A model generated the notes under the pieces. It saw only the letters and a program-made list of their open reading frames with translations. It ran no database searches and was not told the origin of the DNA. The position numbers and the translations under genes were made by a program. Below are positions 1 through 8,507 of a stretch of DNA of 34,881 bases, one piece after another (position 1 is the stretch's first letter; each line of letters begins with the position of its first letter). The stretch lies in the NCBI RefSeq assembly GCF_938030725.1, contig NZ_CALHIQ010000031.1, positions 1 through 34,881 of the forward strand, written 5' to 3'. This DNA is from an uncultured Fretibacterium sp. (GTDB lineage: Bacteria; Synergistota; Synergistia; Synergistales; Aminobacteriaceae).

Positions 1-108
1 TTTTTTCAATTTGCCTGTTGCTTTTAGCTTGACAATCTAGCCGGTAATAAAGAGGGCGTTAAGGGCTCTCTATGCTGTCCCCAAAATTTGCGACAACGGG
101 CCGATAAA

Positions 109-140
109 AAAGAGCACGACGCAATGAAGTCGTGCTCTTT
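109..140 (-). terminator. Rho-independent terminator of the asd-hom-lysC operon
   Basis: A perfect 12-bp inverted repeat (109-120 with 129-140) encloses an 8-nt loop. Read on the minus strand, the stem ends in a run of T (complement of 106-111). It lies about 50 nt downstream of the lysC stop codon, as expected for the operon terminator. No T-run follows the stem on the plus strand, so it acts mainly for minus-strand transcripts. Nothing else is recognisable in 1-108. Confidence 0.85.
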
Positions 141-189
141 GTCAATCATCAATCCAGTTTTTTTTCGTTTCCTTCAGAGGGCGGGCGCC

Positions 190-1515
190 TCAGTCCGGCG
201 AGTCCTCCTCCACGAACGCGCTGTAGATGGATCGGATCGCCCGCTCAAAGTCCTCGTTCAGCACCCCGACGATCACGTTGAGCTCGGAGGCCCCCTGGTC
301 GATCATGCGCACGTTGACGCGCACCCTGGCGAGGGCCGTGAATATCTTAGCGGCCGTCCCGCTGCGGGATTTCATGCCGCGCCCCACGACGGCGATCAGG
401 GCCAGGCCCGGCTCGATGTCCAGGGTGTCCGGCCTGGCGACGCGGGCCAGGCGGGCCAGCACCTCCTGCTCACGGTCGAGAAAATGGGAGGCGTGGACCA
501 CCACGGTCATGGTGTCGATCCCGGAGGGGAGGTGCTCCAGCGGGACGTTGCTCTCCTCGAAGCACCGGACGACCCGGCTGTGAAAGCCGGGGTCGGAGTG
601 CAGGCGGTCCTTCGCCAGGATGATGGAGCAGAAGTCCTTCTTGCCCGTGACGCCGGTAATGGTGTGGCTCGACTGCTTGGCCGTGTGCCCGACGATCCAG
701 GTGCCGGGGTCCTCCGGTTGGTTGGTGTTCCGTATGTTGATGGGGACGCCCGCCCTCCGAACGAAGAGGATGGCGTCCTCGTGCAGGACCGTCGCTCCCA
801 TGTAGGCAAGCTCTCTGAGCTCGCTGTAGGTGATGTCCCGGATGACCTTGGGGTCCTTCACGATGCGCGGGTCCGCCATCAACAGGCCTGAAACGTCCGT
901 CCAGTTCTCGTACACGGAGGCCCCGCAGGCGCCCGCGATGATGGCCCCCGTGATGTCGGAGCCGCCGCGGGGGAAGGTGCGCACCCTTCCGGCCGGGTCG
1001 ATCCCGTAGAAGCCGGGGACGACAGCCCTTGGCGTTTCCTCGAGCCGTGCGGTCAGGACGCCGTGGGACCGCGCGGCGTCGAAGTTTTCCGCGTCGTCGA
1101 AGAAGAAGAGCTCCGCGGCGTCGAGGAAGGTGAAGCCCAGGTACTCGGCCAACACGAGCCCGTTCAGGTACTCGCCGCGGGAGGCCGTGTAATCCCTGTC
1201 CGGCGCGCTGGTCAGGCTCTCCTCGATCTTCCGGAACTCCTCGTCCAGCGGCAGGGACAGCGCAAGCCCCTGGACGATCTCGACGTAGCGGTCCCGCACC
1301 GCCTGGAGGGGCCTTCGGAAGTCCTTCCCCTCCGCGGCGAGTCCGTAGCACTGATAGAGCAGGTCCGTGACCTTGACGTCGTTGGCGGACCGTCTGCCGG
1401 GCGCCGAGGGAACGACGATCGTGCGCGCCTCGTCCTCCAGGACGATGTCCCGGACCTTCCCGAACTGCGCCGAGTCCGCCAGGGACGTGCCGCCGAACTT
1501 GACGACCTTCCTCAT
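190..1515 (-). CDS. lysC: Aspartate kinase (aspartokinase)
   Basis: Cytoplasmic enzyme that phosphorylates L-aspartate with ATP, the first step of the lysine, threonine and methionine branch. The 441-residue protein begins with the kinase signature KFGGTS (residues 6-11), has the GGSD substrate loop near 184-187, and ends in about 140 residues that fit the tandem ACT domains of feedback-regulated aspartokinases. The length matches monofunctional enzymes of the LysC/YclM type. I chose ATG at 1515 because it overlaps the hom stop codon as ATGA and has a GGAGG-type site just upstream; reading could extend further upstream, but only in the shadow of hom. It is the last gene of asd-hom-lysC. Which end product inhibits it cannot be read from the sequence. 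Confidence 0.95.
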   Translation of the reverse strand: MRKVVKFGGTSLADSAQFGKVRDIVLEDEARTIVVPSAPGRRSANDVKVTDLLYQCYGLAAEGKDFRRPLQAVRDRYVEIVQGLALSLPLDEEFRKIEESLTSAPDRDYTASRGEYLNGLVLAEYLGFTFLDAAELFFFDDAENFDAARSHGVLTARLEETPRAVVPGFYGIDPAGRVRTFPRGGSDITGAIIAGACGASVYENWTDVSGLLMADPRIVKDPKVIRDITYSELRELAYMGATVLHEDAILFVRRAGVPINIRNTNQPEDPGTWIVGHTAKQSSHTITGVTGKKDFCSIILAKDRLHSDPGFHSRVVRCFEESNVPLEHLPSGIDTMTVVVHASHFLDREQEVLARLARVARPDTLDIEPGLALIAVVGRGMKSRSGTAAKIFTALARVRVNVRMIDQGASELNVIVGVLNEDFERAIRSIYSAFVEEDSPD

Positions 1516-2729
1516 GCTCCCGCCTCCAAAAGCCGAATACGGCTCCTCAGCGTCGAGAGCTTCGCGAGGGCCTCGCAGCAGCGGCGCTCCGTCATGGGGC
1601 GCGTGACGAGGGCGAAGTCCTGTGGAGCGTCGTCGAGGGCGACCTCCTCCATGCCGACAAAGACCTCCCGCGCCAGGGGCGCCTCGGAGGGCGCGACGCG
1701 GATCAGGTTCCGCACCTCCGCCGCGGGGTCGCCGGCGAGCCTCGCCTCCTGGCCGATCAGCCCACACTCGACGGTCCGTCCCCGGTTTCGCGCGCACTGC
1801 ACCACGTCGGACACCACGGCGCTGGCCGTAGGGAAGCGCCCCGCGCCCCGACCGCAGAGCGTCAGATCGCCGAGCGTGGCGCTGTGGAGCAGGACGCCGT
1901 TGTACACGTCGCTGACCCCGTAGAGCGGGGAGGAGGCGGGGACGAGGTAGGGGGCCGTCCTGAGGGAGAGCCCTGCAGCGTCCATCCGGCAGACGCCCAG
2001 GAGTTTGAGCGAACAGCGGAGCGCGCGGGCGAGGCGCAGGTCGACGGCCTCAAGCCCCATGATGCCCTCGCAGGGGACCTGAGCCGAGCTTATGCGGGTC
2101 CCCGACAGGAGCGACGCCAGGATGGCCAGCTTGCGGGCCGTGTCGTGCCCCAGGACGTCCGCGTCCGTGTTCCGCTCCGCGTAGCCGTTCTCCTGGGCCT
2201 GGCGCAGCGCCTCCGCCAGGGACAGCCCCTCGCGCTCCATCCGCGTCAGGATGTAGTTGCAGGTCCCGTTCAATATCCCGACGGCGGAGTCGAAGCGCTC
2301 GTGGGCGCAGGCGTCCCGGATCGTGCTCAGGATGGGGATGCCCCCGGCCACGCTGCCCTCGAAGAGCAGGCTCAGGCCGTGGGCCCGCGCGACGGCGGCC
2401 AGCTCCGGACCGTGGGCGTCGATCAGCTCCTTGTTGGAGGTTGCGACGGACTTGCCGTGCTCAAGGGCGGAGCGGACGTAGGGGAGGGCCGGGTCCAGCC
2501 CTCCCATGGCCTCACAGACCACACTCACCTCCGGGTCGTTCAGGATCGTTCCGACGTCGTGGGTCATGAGCTCCGCGTAGCGGGAACCGGGAAAGTCGCG
2601 CCGGACGAGAATATGCTTGACCTGCACCCGGTCGCCCGCCGCTCGCGCCACCTGGTCCCGGTTCGCGTCCAGAAGCTCGGCGACGCCACCGCCCACCGTT
2701 CCAAAGCCAAGGATCGCAACGTTGATCAT
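1512..2729 (-). CDS. hom: Homoserine dehydrogenase
   Basis: Reduces aspartate semialdehyde to homoserine with NAD(P)H, the branch leading to threonine and methionine. The 405-residue protein starts with a Rossmann loop GFGTVGGG (8-15). It carries the family stretch ILNGTCNYI and, shortly after, the conserved GYAERNTDADVLGHD region around the catalytic Asp/Lys residues. About 70 residues beyond the catalytic core could be a degenerate ACT-like regulatory domain; the protein is longer than the short forms (about 340) and shorter than typical ACT forms (about 430). It lies 42 nt after asd and its stop overlaps the lysC start by 4 nt, so translation of the two is probably coupled. Confidence 0.94.
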   Translation of the reverse strand: MINVAILGFGTVGGGVAELLDANRDQVARAAGDRVQVKHILVRRDFPGSRYAELMTHDVGTILNDPEVSVVCEAMGGLDPALPYVRSALEHGKSVATSNKELIDAHGPELAAVARAHGLSLLFEGSVAGGIPILSTIRDACAHERFDSAVGILNGTCNYILTRMEREGLSLAEALRQAQENGYAERNTDADVLGHDTARKLAILASLLSGTRISSAQVPCEGIMGLEAVDLRLARALRCSLKLLGVCRMDAAGLSLRTAPYLVPASSPLYGVSDVYNGVLLHSATLGDLTLCGRGAGRFPTASAVVSDVVQCARNRGRTVECGLIGQEARLAGDPAAEVRNLIRVAPSEAPLAREVFVGMEEVALDDAPQDFALVTRPMTERRCCEALAKLSTLRSRIRLLEAGA

Positions 2730-2771
2730 CTGATTTGCCTCATCATCTGCGTGTTTGGTCTGGGGGATGCC

Positions 2772-3860
2772 CTATTTTTTCGTGAGGTAGCCGCGGCTCG
2801 CCAGGAGCTCCGCGCACAGGACGGCGCCGCCCGCCGCGCCGCGCAGCGTGTTGTGGGAGAGGCCGACGAACTTCCAGCCGAAGAGGGGGTCCCGCCGCAG
2901 ACGACCGATGGAGATCGCCATGCCCTCCTCGCACTGAGCGTCGAGGGCCGGCTGAGGACGGTCCTCCGCCTCAAGGTAGTGGATGAACTGCTTTGGAGCG
3001 CTGGGAAGTCCCAGCTCCTGGGGGACGCCCCGAAAGTCCCTCAGGAGCGCGATCAGCTCGTCCACGGAGGCGGGCTCCCTGCCGAACCTCACGAGGACCG
3101 CGGCCGTGTGGCCGTAGAGGACGGGGACGCGGAGGCACTGACAGGTGATGCGCGGCCCGTCCGCCGGGACGATCTCTCCGTCCCGCAGGCGCCCCAGCAC
3201 CTTCAGGGGCTCGCGCTCGCTTTTCTCCTCTTCGCCCCCGATGAAGGGGACGACGTTGCCGCGCATCTCCGGCCACGTGTCGAAGTTCTTACCCGCCCCC
3301 GATATGGCCTGGTACGTCGCCGCGACGACCTCCAGCGGCTCGAGGTCGCGCCAGGCCGCGAGGGCCGGGACGTAGCTCTGGATCGAACAGTTGGGCTTCA
3401 CCGCGATGAAGCCGCGCGACGTGCCCAGCCTGCGCCTCTGGGCCTCGATGACCTCCGCGTGGGTTGGGTTGATCTCCGGGACGATCATCGGGACGTCCGG
3501 CGTCCAGCGGTGGGCGCTGTTGTTGGACACCACGGGCGTTTCGGCTCGGGCGTAGTCCTCCTCCAGCTTCCGGACCTCGTCCGTGGGCATGTTGACGGCG
3601 CTGAACAGGAAGTCCACGCGATCGGCCATGCCCTTCACGTCGCTCACGTCCCGCAGCACGAGGTCCCGCGCGGAATCGGGCACGGCCCCGTCGAGGAGCC
3701 AGCGGCCCTCCACGGCCTCCGCGTAGGTTCGACCGGCGCTCTGCGGGCTGGCGGCGATGGCCGCCGTTTCAAACCACGGGTGCGCCGCGAGCAGCTGAAC
3801 GAACCTCTGACCGACCATCCCGGTCCCGCCGAGGACCCCGACCCTGAACTTCTTCTTCAT
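2772..3860 (-). CDS. asd: Aspartate-semialdehyde dehydrogenase (archaeal/fungal-type)
   Basis: NADP-dependent enzyme that makes aspartate semialdehyde from aspartyl phosphate, the product of the kinase encoded two genes downstream. The 362-residue protein shows the nucleotide loop GGTGMVG (11-17) and the catalytic cysteine in KPNCSIQ (Cys158), followed by the conserved ATYQAISGAG segment. The GMVGQRFVQLL and NCSIQ features resemble the archaeal/fungal subfamily rather than the E. coli type. I chose ATG at 3860, just before the Rossmann strand; an AAGGAG lies about 12 nt upstream, a somewhat long spacing. In-frame sequence continues upstream to 3953 but has no family features. First gene of the operon. 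Confidence 0.94.
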   Translation of the reverse strand: MKKKFRVGVLGGTGMVGQRFVQLLAAHPWFETAAIAASPQSAGRTYAEAVEGRWLLDGAVPDSARDLVLRDVSDVKGMADRVDFLFSAVNMPTDEVRKLEEDYARAETPVVSNNSAHRWTPDVPMIVPEINPTHAEVIEAQRRRLGTSRGFIAVKPNCSIQSYVPALAAWRDLEPLEVVAATYQAISGAGKNFDTWPEMRGNVVPFIGGEEEKSEREPLKVLGRLRDGEIVPADGPRITCQCLRVPVLYGHTAAVLVRFGREPASVDELIALLRDFRGVPQELGLPSAPKQFIHYLEAEDRPQPALDAQCEEGMAISIGRLRRDPLFGWKFVGLSHNTLRGAAGGAVLCAELLASRGYLTKK

Positions 3861-3901
3861 ACCGTGCTGCAGCTCCTTCCCAGCTTCATTTTTTTGGTCT
3901 T

Positions 3902-3948
3902 CGGCGCGCTCCCCTGAACGGGGCTTGCGGCGTTGGGGAAACGCGCCG
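3902..3948 (-). other. Possible structured mRNA leader of asd
   Basis: In the roughly 110-nt untranslated leader of asd, a 7-bp arm pair (3902-3908 with 3942-3948) encloses a small hairpin (CCCC 3911-3914 with GGGG 3920-3923). No T-run follows on the minus strand, so it does not look like a terminator. I could not match it to the lysine riboswitch or another known aptamer by eye. It may be only a GC-rich coincidence. Confidence 0.25.
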
Positions 3949-3975
3949 GGCAAAACACGAGTGAAACAAGAATTC

Positions 3976-4003
3976 TGGACATTTTATCATGTTATGAGAT
4001 AAT
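3976..4003 (+). promoter_or_regulatory. Predicted sigma70-type promoter of the ABC importer operon
   Basis: A TGGACA hexamer (3976-3981), 16-nt spacer and GATAAT (3998-4003) face the importer genes, leaving a leader of about 75 nt before ATG 4086. A 5-bp inverted repeat (TTATC 3984-3988, GATAA 3998-4002) overlaps the -10 region and could be an operator. It is too weak to be called a Fur box. Confidence 0.4.
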
Positions 4004-4008
4004 TTGAA
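3981..4008 (-). promoter_or_regulatory. Possible divergent promoter for asd-hom-lysC
   Basis: On the minus strand TTCAAA (4008-4003) and TAAAAT (3986-3981) are separated by 16 nt, and overlap the divergent plus-strand promoter candidate. The -35 match is weak. If real, the two operons share one control region and cannot be bound by polymerase at the same time. Confidence 0.3.
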
Positions 4009-4085
4009 TGCGGCGCTTGTTTGGGGTTCTGTTCGTCATGGAAAAACGGTTGACACACAGAGTTTTTGTCAAGGAGGGTTCTCTC

Positions 4086-5099
4086 ATGAGGTTTGGAAAG
4101 TGCGCGTTCGTCCTTGCGTGTGCGATGCTGGCTGTTGCGGCGGGTGGGGCGTGGGCGGCCGAGGTCGTCAACGCCTACACGACGATGGAGGAGCCGCTGG
4201 CCAAGGCGCTGTTCGACGCCTTTGAGGCGGAGAGTGGCATCAAGGTGCAGTGGGTGCGCCTGTCGGGCGGCGAGGCGGTGGCCCGCATCGAGGCGGAGAA
4301 GGCCAATCCCCAGGCCTCCATCTGGGTCGGTGGCGTGGGCACTCAGCACATCGAGGCGAAGCTTCGCGGCCTGACGGCGCCCTACCGCTCCCGCGTGGCG
4401 GACAGCATCCCGGCGGACTACCGCGACCCGGAGAACTACTGGACGGGCCTCTACGTGGGCCCCATCGCCTTCTGCATGAACACGGAGCGGGCGAAGGAGC
4501 TGAAGCTCGACATGCCGAAGACCTGGATGGACCTCCTGAAGCCGGAGTACGCCAAGAGCGTCCGCATGGCGCACCCCGCCACCTCGGGCACGGCCTACAA
4601 CATGCTGACCACGCTCATCCGCATCTACGACGGCGACGAGGACAAGGCGTTCGACTACTTCAAGAAGCTCTCCGCGTCCGTCGAGCAGTTTACCCGCTCC
4701 GGCTCCGCTCCCGGCAAGAGCTGCGCCATCGGCGAGATCCCCATCGCCATCGGCTACCTCCACGACCAGGTGAAGCTGCAGAAGGAGGGTGCCCCCATCG
4801 AGATCGTGATCCCGTCGGACGGCACGGGTGCGGAAACGGCCTCCATGTCCATCCTGAAGGACGGTCCGGACGCCTTGAACGCCAAGAAGCTCTACGACTG
4901 GATACTCGGTCAGAAGGCCATGGACATCATCGCCAGCTGGTATGTCATCCCCCTCTCCAGCCTGGCCACCCCCTCCGAGACGGGCTTCTCGCTCGCGAAG
5001 ATGAAGATGCTGAAGGACGACCAGTGGGACGCCGCCAACAAGGAGCGTTTGATCGAGCGCTGGAACCGGGAGATATCGATGGCCCCGGAGAAGAAGTAG
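4086..5099 (+). CDS. ABC transporter extracellular solute-binding protein, ferric-iron/organophosphate family
   Basis: Periplasmic binding protein that delivers its ligand to the permease encoded next. The 337-residue product has a typical signal peptide (residues 1-24, cleavage likely at AWA/AE) and the overall look of the FbpA/AfuA/PhnS group of family 1 binding proteins. The adjacent tyrosine pair that FbpA proteins use to hold ferric iron is not evident, so a sugar phosphate, phosphonate or other anion is equally possible. ATG 4086 has an ideal AAGGAGG at 4071-4077; an upstream ATG at 4008 would add 26 residues with no signal-peptide logic. An LAC motif is present, but the position before it does not fit a lipobox. 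Confidence 0.85.
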   Translation: MRFGKCAFVLACAMLAVAAGGAWAAEVVNAYTTMEEPLAKALFDAFEAESGIKVQWVRLSGGEAVARIEAEKANPQASIWVGGVGTQHIEAKLRGLTAPYRSRVADSIPADYRDPENYWTGLYVGPIAFCMNTERAKELKLDMPKTWMDLLKPEYAKSVRMAHPATSGTAYNMLTTLIRIYDGDEDKAFDYFKKLSASVEQFTRSGSAPGKSCAIGEIPIAIGYLHDQVKLQKEGAPIEIVIPSDGTGAETASMSILKDGPDALNAKKLYDWILGQKAMDIIASWYVIPLSSLATPSETGFSLAKMKMLKDDQWDAANKERLIERWNREISMAPEKK

Positions 5100-5127
5100 G
5101 GGCCCGCAGGGCGCAGGGGCCTGGGAG

Positions 5128-7317
5128 ATGCGGCAGAGGAGGGCGATCCACTTCGCCCTGATGATGGCCTTCATCGCGCTGGTGGGCTGGTGGGTGTACG
5201 GGAGCGTCCTCGCGGGGTTCCTGGAGGTGTCCCACGACGGCCAGCGCCGCACGGTGCAGACCGTTTCCTTAGGGTATCCCGGGGGAGAGGATGCCGAGGG
5301 ATGGCTGGCTCGCCTGGCCGGAAACTCGCAGAGCTATCGCGTTGCCCTGACGGAGGGGTTGCCGGCTCCCGGCGCCTCTCCCGTCGTGCGGGGGGACCCG
5401 GACCTGGCGGAGCTGTGCCGGGCCTCCGCCGCCTCCCCCCAGTTCGCGAAGGGCTTTGACAACGCCGCCTATGAGGAGATCTACTGCAGCGAACGCGGCT
5501 GGGACCTTGCCGGGACGGAGCAGACGCTCTTCTTTGCACCGGCGGTGGACGCCCGCACCGGCGACGTTCAGGGGGCGCTGATCTTCGCCTTCAGCCGAGA
5601 GGGGGAGCGGGGCTTTATCCGGATGCTCCGGATGCTCTTCGCGGCGGTCCTGCTGCTCTTCACCGTCGTGGTCTGGCAGGTGATGATGAGCCGGGACCCC
5701 GTCGTCGGCTTTGCCCTGGCCGGCCTCTTCCTGATGGCCCTGGTCTTCGTGGCCTACCCCCTCTTCGAGGCGGTGCGTCTCTCCTTTCTGGAGGAGGGGC
5801 GCTTCTCCCTCGGCATCTGGCGAACGATCCTGACGAACAGCAGCTACATCGACGCCCTGAAGGGCAGCCTGAAGCTGGGCTGCTGCACGGCGACGCTCTC
5901 CACCCTCATCGGCTTCCTCTTCGCGTTCGCGTGTACGCGCACCAACGTCCGGTTCAAGAGGTTCATCGCCATGATGGGCGTCCTGCCCGTGATCTCGCCT
6001 CCCTTCTCCCTCACGCTCTCCGTCATCCTACTCTTTGGGAACAACGGGCTGATCACGCGCTGGCTGGGGCTCACGGGCTTCTCCATCTACGGCCTTCCGG
6101 GCCTGACGATGGTCCAGACGATGTGCATGTTCCCCATCGCGTTCCTGACGCTCTCCGGGGTGCTGGAGGCCATCGACTCCACGTTTGAGGAGGCAGCGCT
6201 GAACCTCTCGGCCAGCCGGCTCAGGACCTTTGCGTCCATCACGCTGCCCCTGGCCGCGCCGGGACTGCTCAGCGCGTGGCTTCTGGTCTTCACCACCTCG
6301 CTGGCGGACTTCGCCAACCCCCTGCTCCTGGCGGGGGACCTCAAGGTCCTCTCCGTCGAGTCCTACATCGAGGTGACGGGGATGAACCGCCTGGGGCATG
6401 GGGCGGCGCTGTCGCTCCTTCTGCTCCTGCCGACGCTTGCGGCCTTTCTGGCGCAGCGCTTCTGGGTGGCGAAGCGGTCTTACGTCACCGTCACGGGGAA
6501 GCCATCGGGCCGCATCGCGGAGCTGACGACGCCCGGCCTGCGCCGCGTCCTGGCTTGCGTCATCTATCTGATCATCCTCTTTTTGATCCTGCTCTACGGG
6601 ACGATCGTCGCAGGCTGCTTCGTGAAGAACTGGGGCATCGACTACACCTTCAGCCTTGAGAACATCCGCGAGGCCCTGACCCGGTCGCGAGACGCCCTGT
6701 TCGACACCGTGACCCTCTCGGCCGTCGCCACGCCCATCGCGGGCGTCATCGCCATGATCGCGGCGCTGCTCATCGTGCGGCGGCGCTTCCGCGGCAAGCG
6801 GCTGCTTGAGGCCCTGCTCATGACGCCCTTCGCCCTGCCGGGCACGCTGGTGGGCATCAGCTACATCCTGGCGTTCAACCGGGCGCCCCTCATCCTGGTG
6901 GGGACGGCGGCCATCATCGTCATCAACTACGTGGTGCGAGAGCTGCCCGTGGGCATCGAGGGCGGGGTCGCCTCGCTGCGGCAGATCGACCCCTCCATCG
7001 AGGAGGCGGCCATGGACCTGGGGGCGGACTCCGCCACGGTCTTTCGCACCATCGTCCTGCCGCTGGTGCGCCCCGCGTTCCTGTCGAGCCTCTCCTACAC
7101 GTTCGTGCGCTCCATGACGGCCGTGAGCGCGGTCATCTTCCTCATCTCCGCGCGCTGGTATCACATGACGATCCTGATCTACAACTTCTCGGAGAACCTG
7201 CGCTTCGGCCTGGCCAGCGTGCTGTCCACCGTGCTCATCGTCATCGTCTTCGGAGCCTTCGGGATCATGCGCATCCTGGTGCGGCGCAACGAGAACCTGC
7301 TGAAGAACGTCGTCTGA
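5128..7317 (+). CDS. ABC transporter permease (FbpB-like, two fused permease domains) with an N-terminal extracytoplasmic domain
   Basis: Inner-membrane channel of the importer. The 729-residue protein carries two permease domains in one chain, each with an EAA loop for the ATPase (about 354-377 and 625-650). Ahead of them is a first membrane helix (about 7-30), an extracytoplasmic stretch of about 140 residues (31-168) with two cysteines (97 and 120), and a second helix (about 169-187). The segment FFAPAVDARTGDVQGALIF near 135-153 resembles the last strands of extracytoplasmic PAS/Cache sensor domains. Ordinary FbpB proteins (about 500-560 residues) lack this part. The start is uncertain: ATG 5128 has a poor ribosome site, while ATG 5161 would shorten the first helix. 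A 5-bp hairpin lies in the 28-nt gap after the binding-protein gene. Confidence 0.88.
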   Translation: MRQRRAIHFALMMAFIALVGWWVYGSVLAGFLEVSHDGQRRTVQTVSLGYPGGEDAEGWLARLAGNSQSYRVALTEGLPAPGASPVVRGDPDLAELCRASAASPQFAKGFDNAAYEEIYCSERGWDLAGTEQTLFFAPAVDARTGDVQGALIFAFSREGERGFIRMLRMLFAAVLLLFTVVVWQVMMSRDPVVGFALAGLFLMALVFVAYPLFEAVRLSFLEEGRFSLGIWRTILTNSSYIDALKGSLKLGCCTATLSTLIGFLFAFACTRTNVRFKRFIAMMGVLPVISPPFSLTLSVILLFGNNGLITRWLGLTGFSIYGLPGLTMVQTMCMFPIAFLTLSGVLEAIDSTFEEAALNLSASRLRTFASITLPLAAPGLLSAWLLVFTTSLADFANPLLLAGDLKVLSVESYIEVTGMNRLGHGAALSLLLLLPTLAAFLAQRFWVAKRSYVTVTGKPSGRIAELTTPGLRRVLACVIYLIILFLILLYGTIVAGCFVKNWGIDYTFSLENIREALTRSRDALFDTVTLSAVATPIAGVIAMIAALLIVRRRFRGKRLLEALLMTPFALPGTLVGISYILAFNRAPLILVGTAAIIVINYVVRELPVGIEGGVASLRQIDPSIEEAAMDLGADSATVFRTIVLPLVRPAFLSSLSYTFVRSMTAVSAVIFLISARWYHMTILIYNFSENLRFGLASVLSTVLIVIVFGAFGIMRILVRRNENLLKNVV

Positions 7318-7318
7318 T

Positions 7319-7343
7319 CCCCCGGCCCCATCGGGGGCGGGGG
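7319..7343 (+). other. Intercistronic GC hairpin between permease and ATPase genes
   Basis: Two stacked stems, 6 bp (7319-7324 with 7338-7343) and 4 bp (7326-7329 with 7333-7336), separated by one mismatch and closed by a 3-nt loop. No T-run follows, so it is more likely to affect mRNA stability or partial read-through than to be a full terminator. Confidence 0.4.
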
Positions 7344-7366
7344 AACCCAAGCTGGAGGAATAATTG

Positions 7367-8491
7367 ATGTCAGATACAGTCAACGCGGGGAGGAAGCCCC
7401 CCCGATCCGTTACCCTCAACGGGATCACGAAGGTCTTTCGCGACCCGCAGTCCGGGCAGGACGTCCGAGCCGTGGAGAGCGTGTCCTTTCGCCTGGAGCC
7501 GGGGGAGCTCGTCACGCTCCTGGGGCCGTCGGGGTGCGGCAAGACCACGGTGCTGCGGATTCTCTCCGGGTTCGAGCAGCCCACGTCAGGGCGCATCCTG
7601 ATCGGAGAGATGGACGTCACGGACGTGCCCGCCAACGGACGGGACACGGCGATGGTGTTCCAGAGCTACGGCCTGTTCCCCCACATGAGCGTCTTCGACA
7701 ACGTGGCCTATGGCCTGAAGCTCCGCAGGGTCCCCCGCGCGGAGATGGCGAAGAAGGTGGCGCACTTTCTCGACATGGTGGGCCTCGGCGCGCTGGCGAA
7801 GCGGTCCCCCTCCCGCCTGTCCGGCGGACAGCAGCAGCGCGTGGCCCTGGCGCGGGCCCTCATCGTGGAGCCGTCAGTGCTCCTGCTGGACGAGCCGCTC
7901 TCGAACCTGGACGCCATCCTGCGCGAGCAGATGCGCGTCGAGATACGCCGGCTGCAGAAGTCCCTCGGCATCACGGCCATGTACGTGACGCACGACCGCG
8001 TCGAGGCCATGAGCCTATCGGACCGTATCATCGTGATGAGGGGCGGTCGCATCGTGCAGGTGGGCACGCCGAGCGAGATCTACCGCGATCCGGCGAACTC
8101 CTTCGTGGCGGGCTTCGTGGGCAGGGCGGCCTTCTTCTCCTGCACGGTGCTGGGCGTTTCGGGAGCCGTGTGCGCCGTCGAGGTGAAGGGGCACGCTTTT
8201 GAGGCCCCGCGATGGGACCCTTCGCTGAGAGTCGGAGATGGGGCGGTCTTGATGGCCCGGCCGGAGTCGCTGTCGCTGGGCGAGCCGGGAATGGGCGTGG
8301 AGGACGGCGTCGTGACGGCCAACGTCTACCTGGGCAACAGCATGGAGTCCTGGGTGAGGACCGACCTGGGCGACGTGCTGGTCCAGATCGACGCCCCGGA
8401 CGCCAAGAGGGTGTGGGCCGAGGGGGAGCGCGTTTCCCTGTCGCTCGACCCGCTGCTGACGAAGGTGCTTCCCGTCGACGAGCCGGCGTAG
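7367..8491 (+). CDS. ABC transporter ATP-binding protein (FbpC/PotA-like)
   Basis: Cytoplasmic ATPase that powers the importer. The 374-residue protein has every ATPase motif: Walker A GPSGCGKT (53-60), Q-loop at Gln99, signature LSGGQQQ (151-157), Walker B VLLLDEP (171-177) and the switch His209. The C-terminal 120 residues fit a TOBE domain, as in ferric, spermidine and sugar importers. After the switch histidine the usual acidic/Gln pair is DRVEA, a small deviation. ATG 7367 is preceded by GGAGG at 7354-7358; a TTG at 7364 is in frame but less well placed. Substrate cannot be deduced from this subunit. Confidence 0.93.
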   Translation: MSDTVNAGRKPPRSVTLNGITKVFRDPQSGQDVRAVESVSFRLEPGELVTLLGPSGCGKTTVLRILSGFEQPTSGRILIGEMDVTDVPANGRDTAMVFQSYGLFPHMSVFDNVAYGLKLRRVPRAEMAKKVAHFLDMVGLGALAKRSPSRLSGGQQQRVALARALIVEPSVLLLDEPLSNLDAILREQMRVEIRRLQKSLGITAMYVTHDRVEAMSLSDRIIVMRGGRIVQVGTPSEIYRDPANSFVAGFVGRAAFFSCTVLGVSGAVCAVEVKGHAFEAPRWDPSLRVGDGAVLMARPESLSLGEPGMGVEDGVVTANVYLGNSMESWVRTDLGDVLVQIDAPDAKRVWAEGERVSLSLDPLLTKVLPVDEPA

Positions 8492-8507
8492 CTCAGGAGG
8501 TCTTACG

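Noticed and set aside
1884..3917. Open frame of 677 codons opposite hom and asd
   Set aside because: Shadow of two confidently identified enzymes, no ribosome site and no recognisable motif.
4050..4055. TTGACA as a -35 element for the importer operon
   Set aside because: The correctly spaced -10 position would fall in the ribosome site and has no match; the upstream TGGACA/GATAAT pair is better placed.
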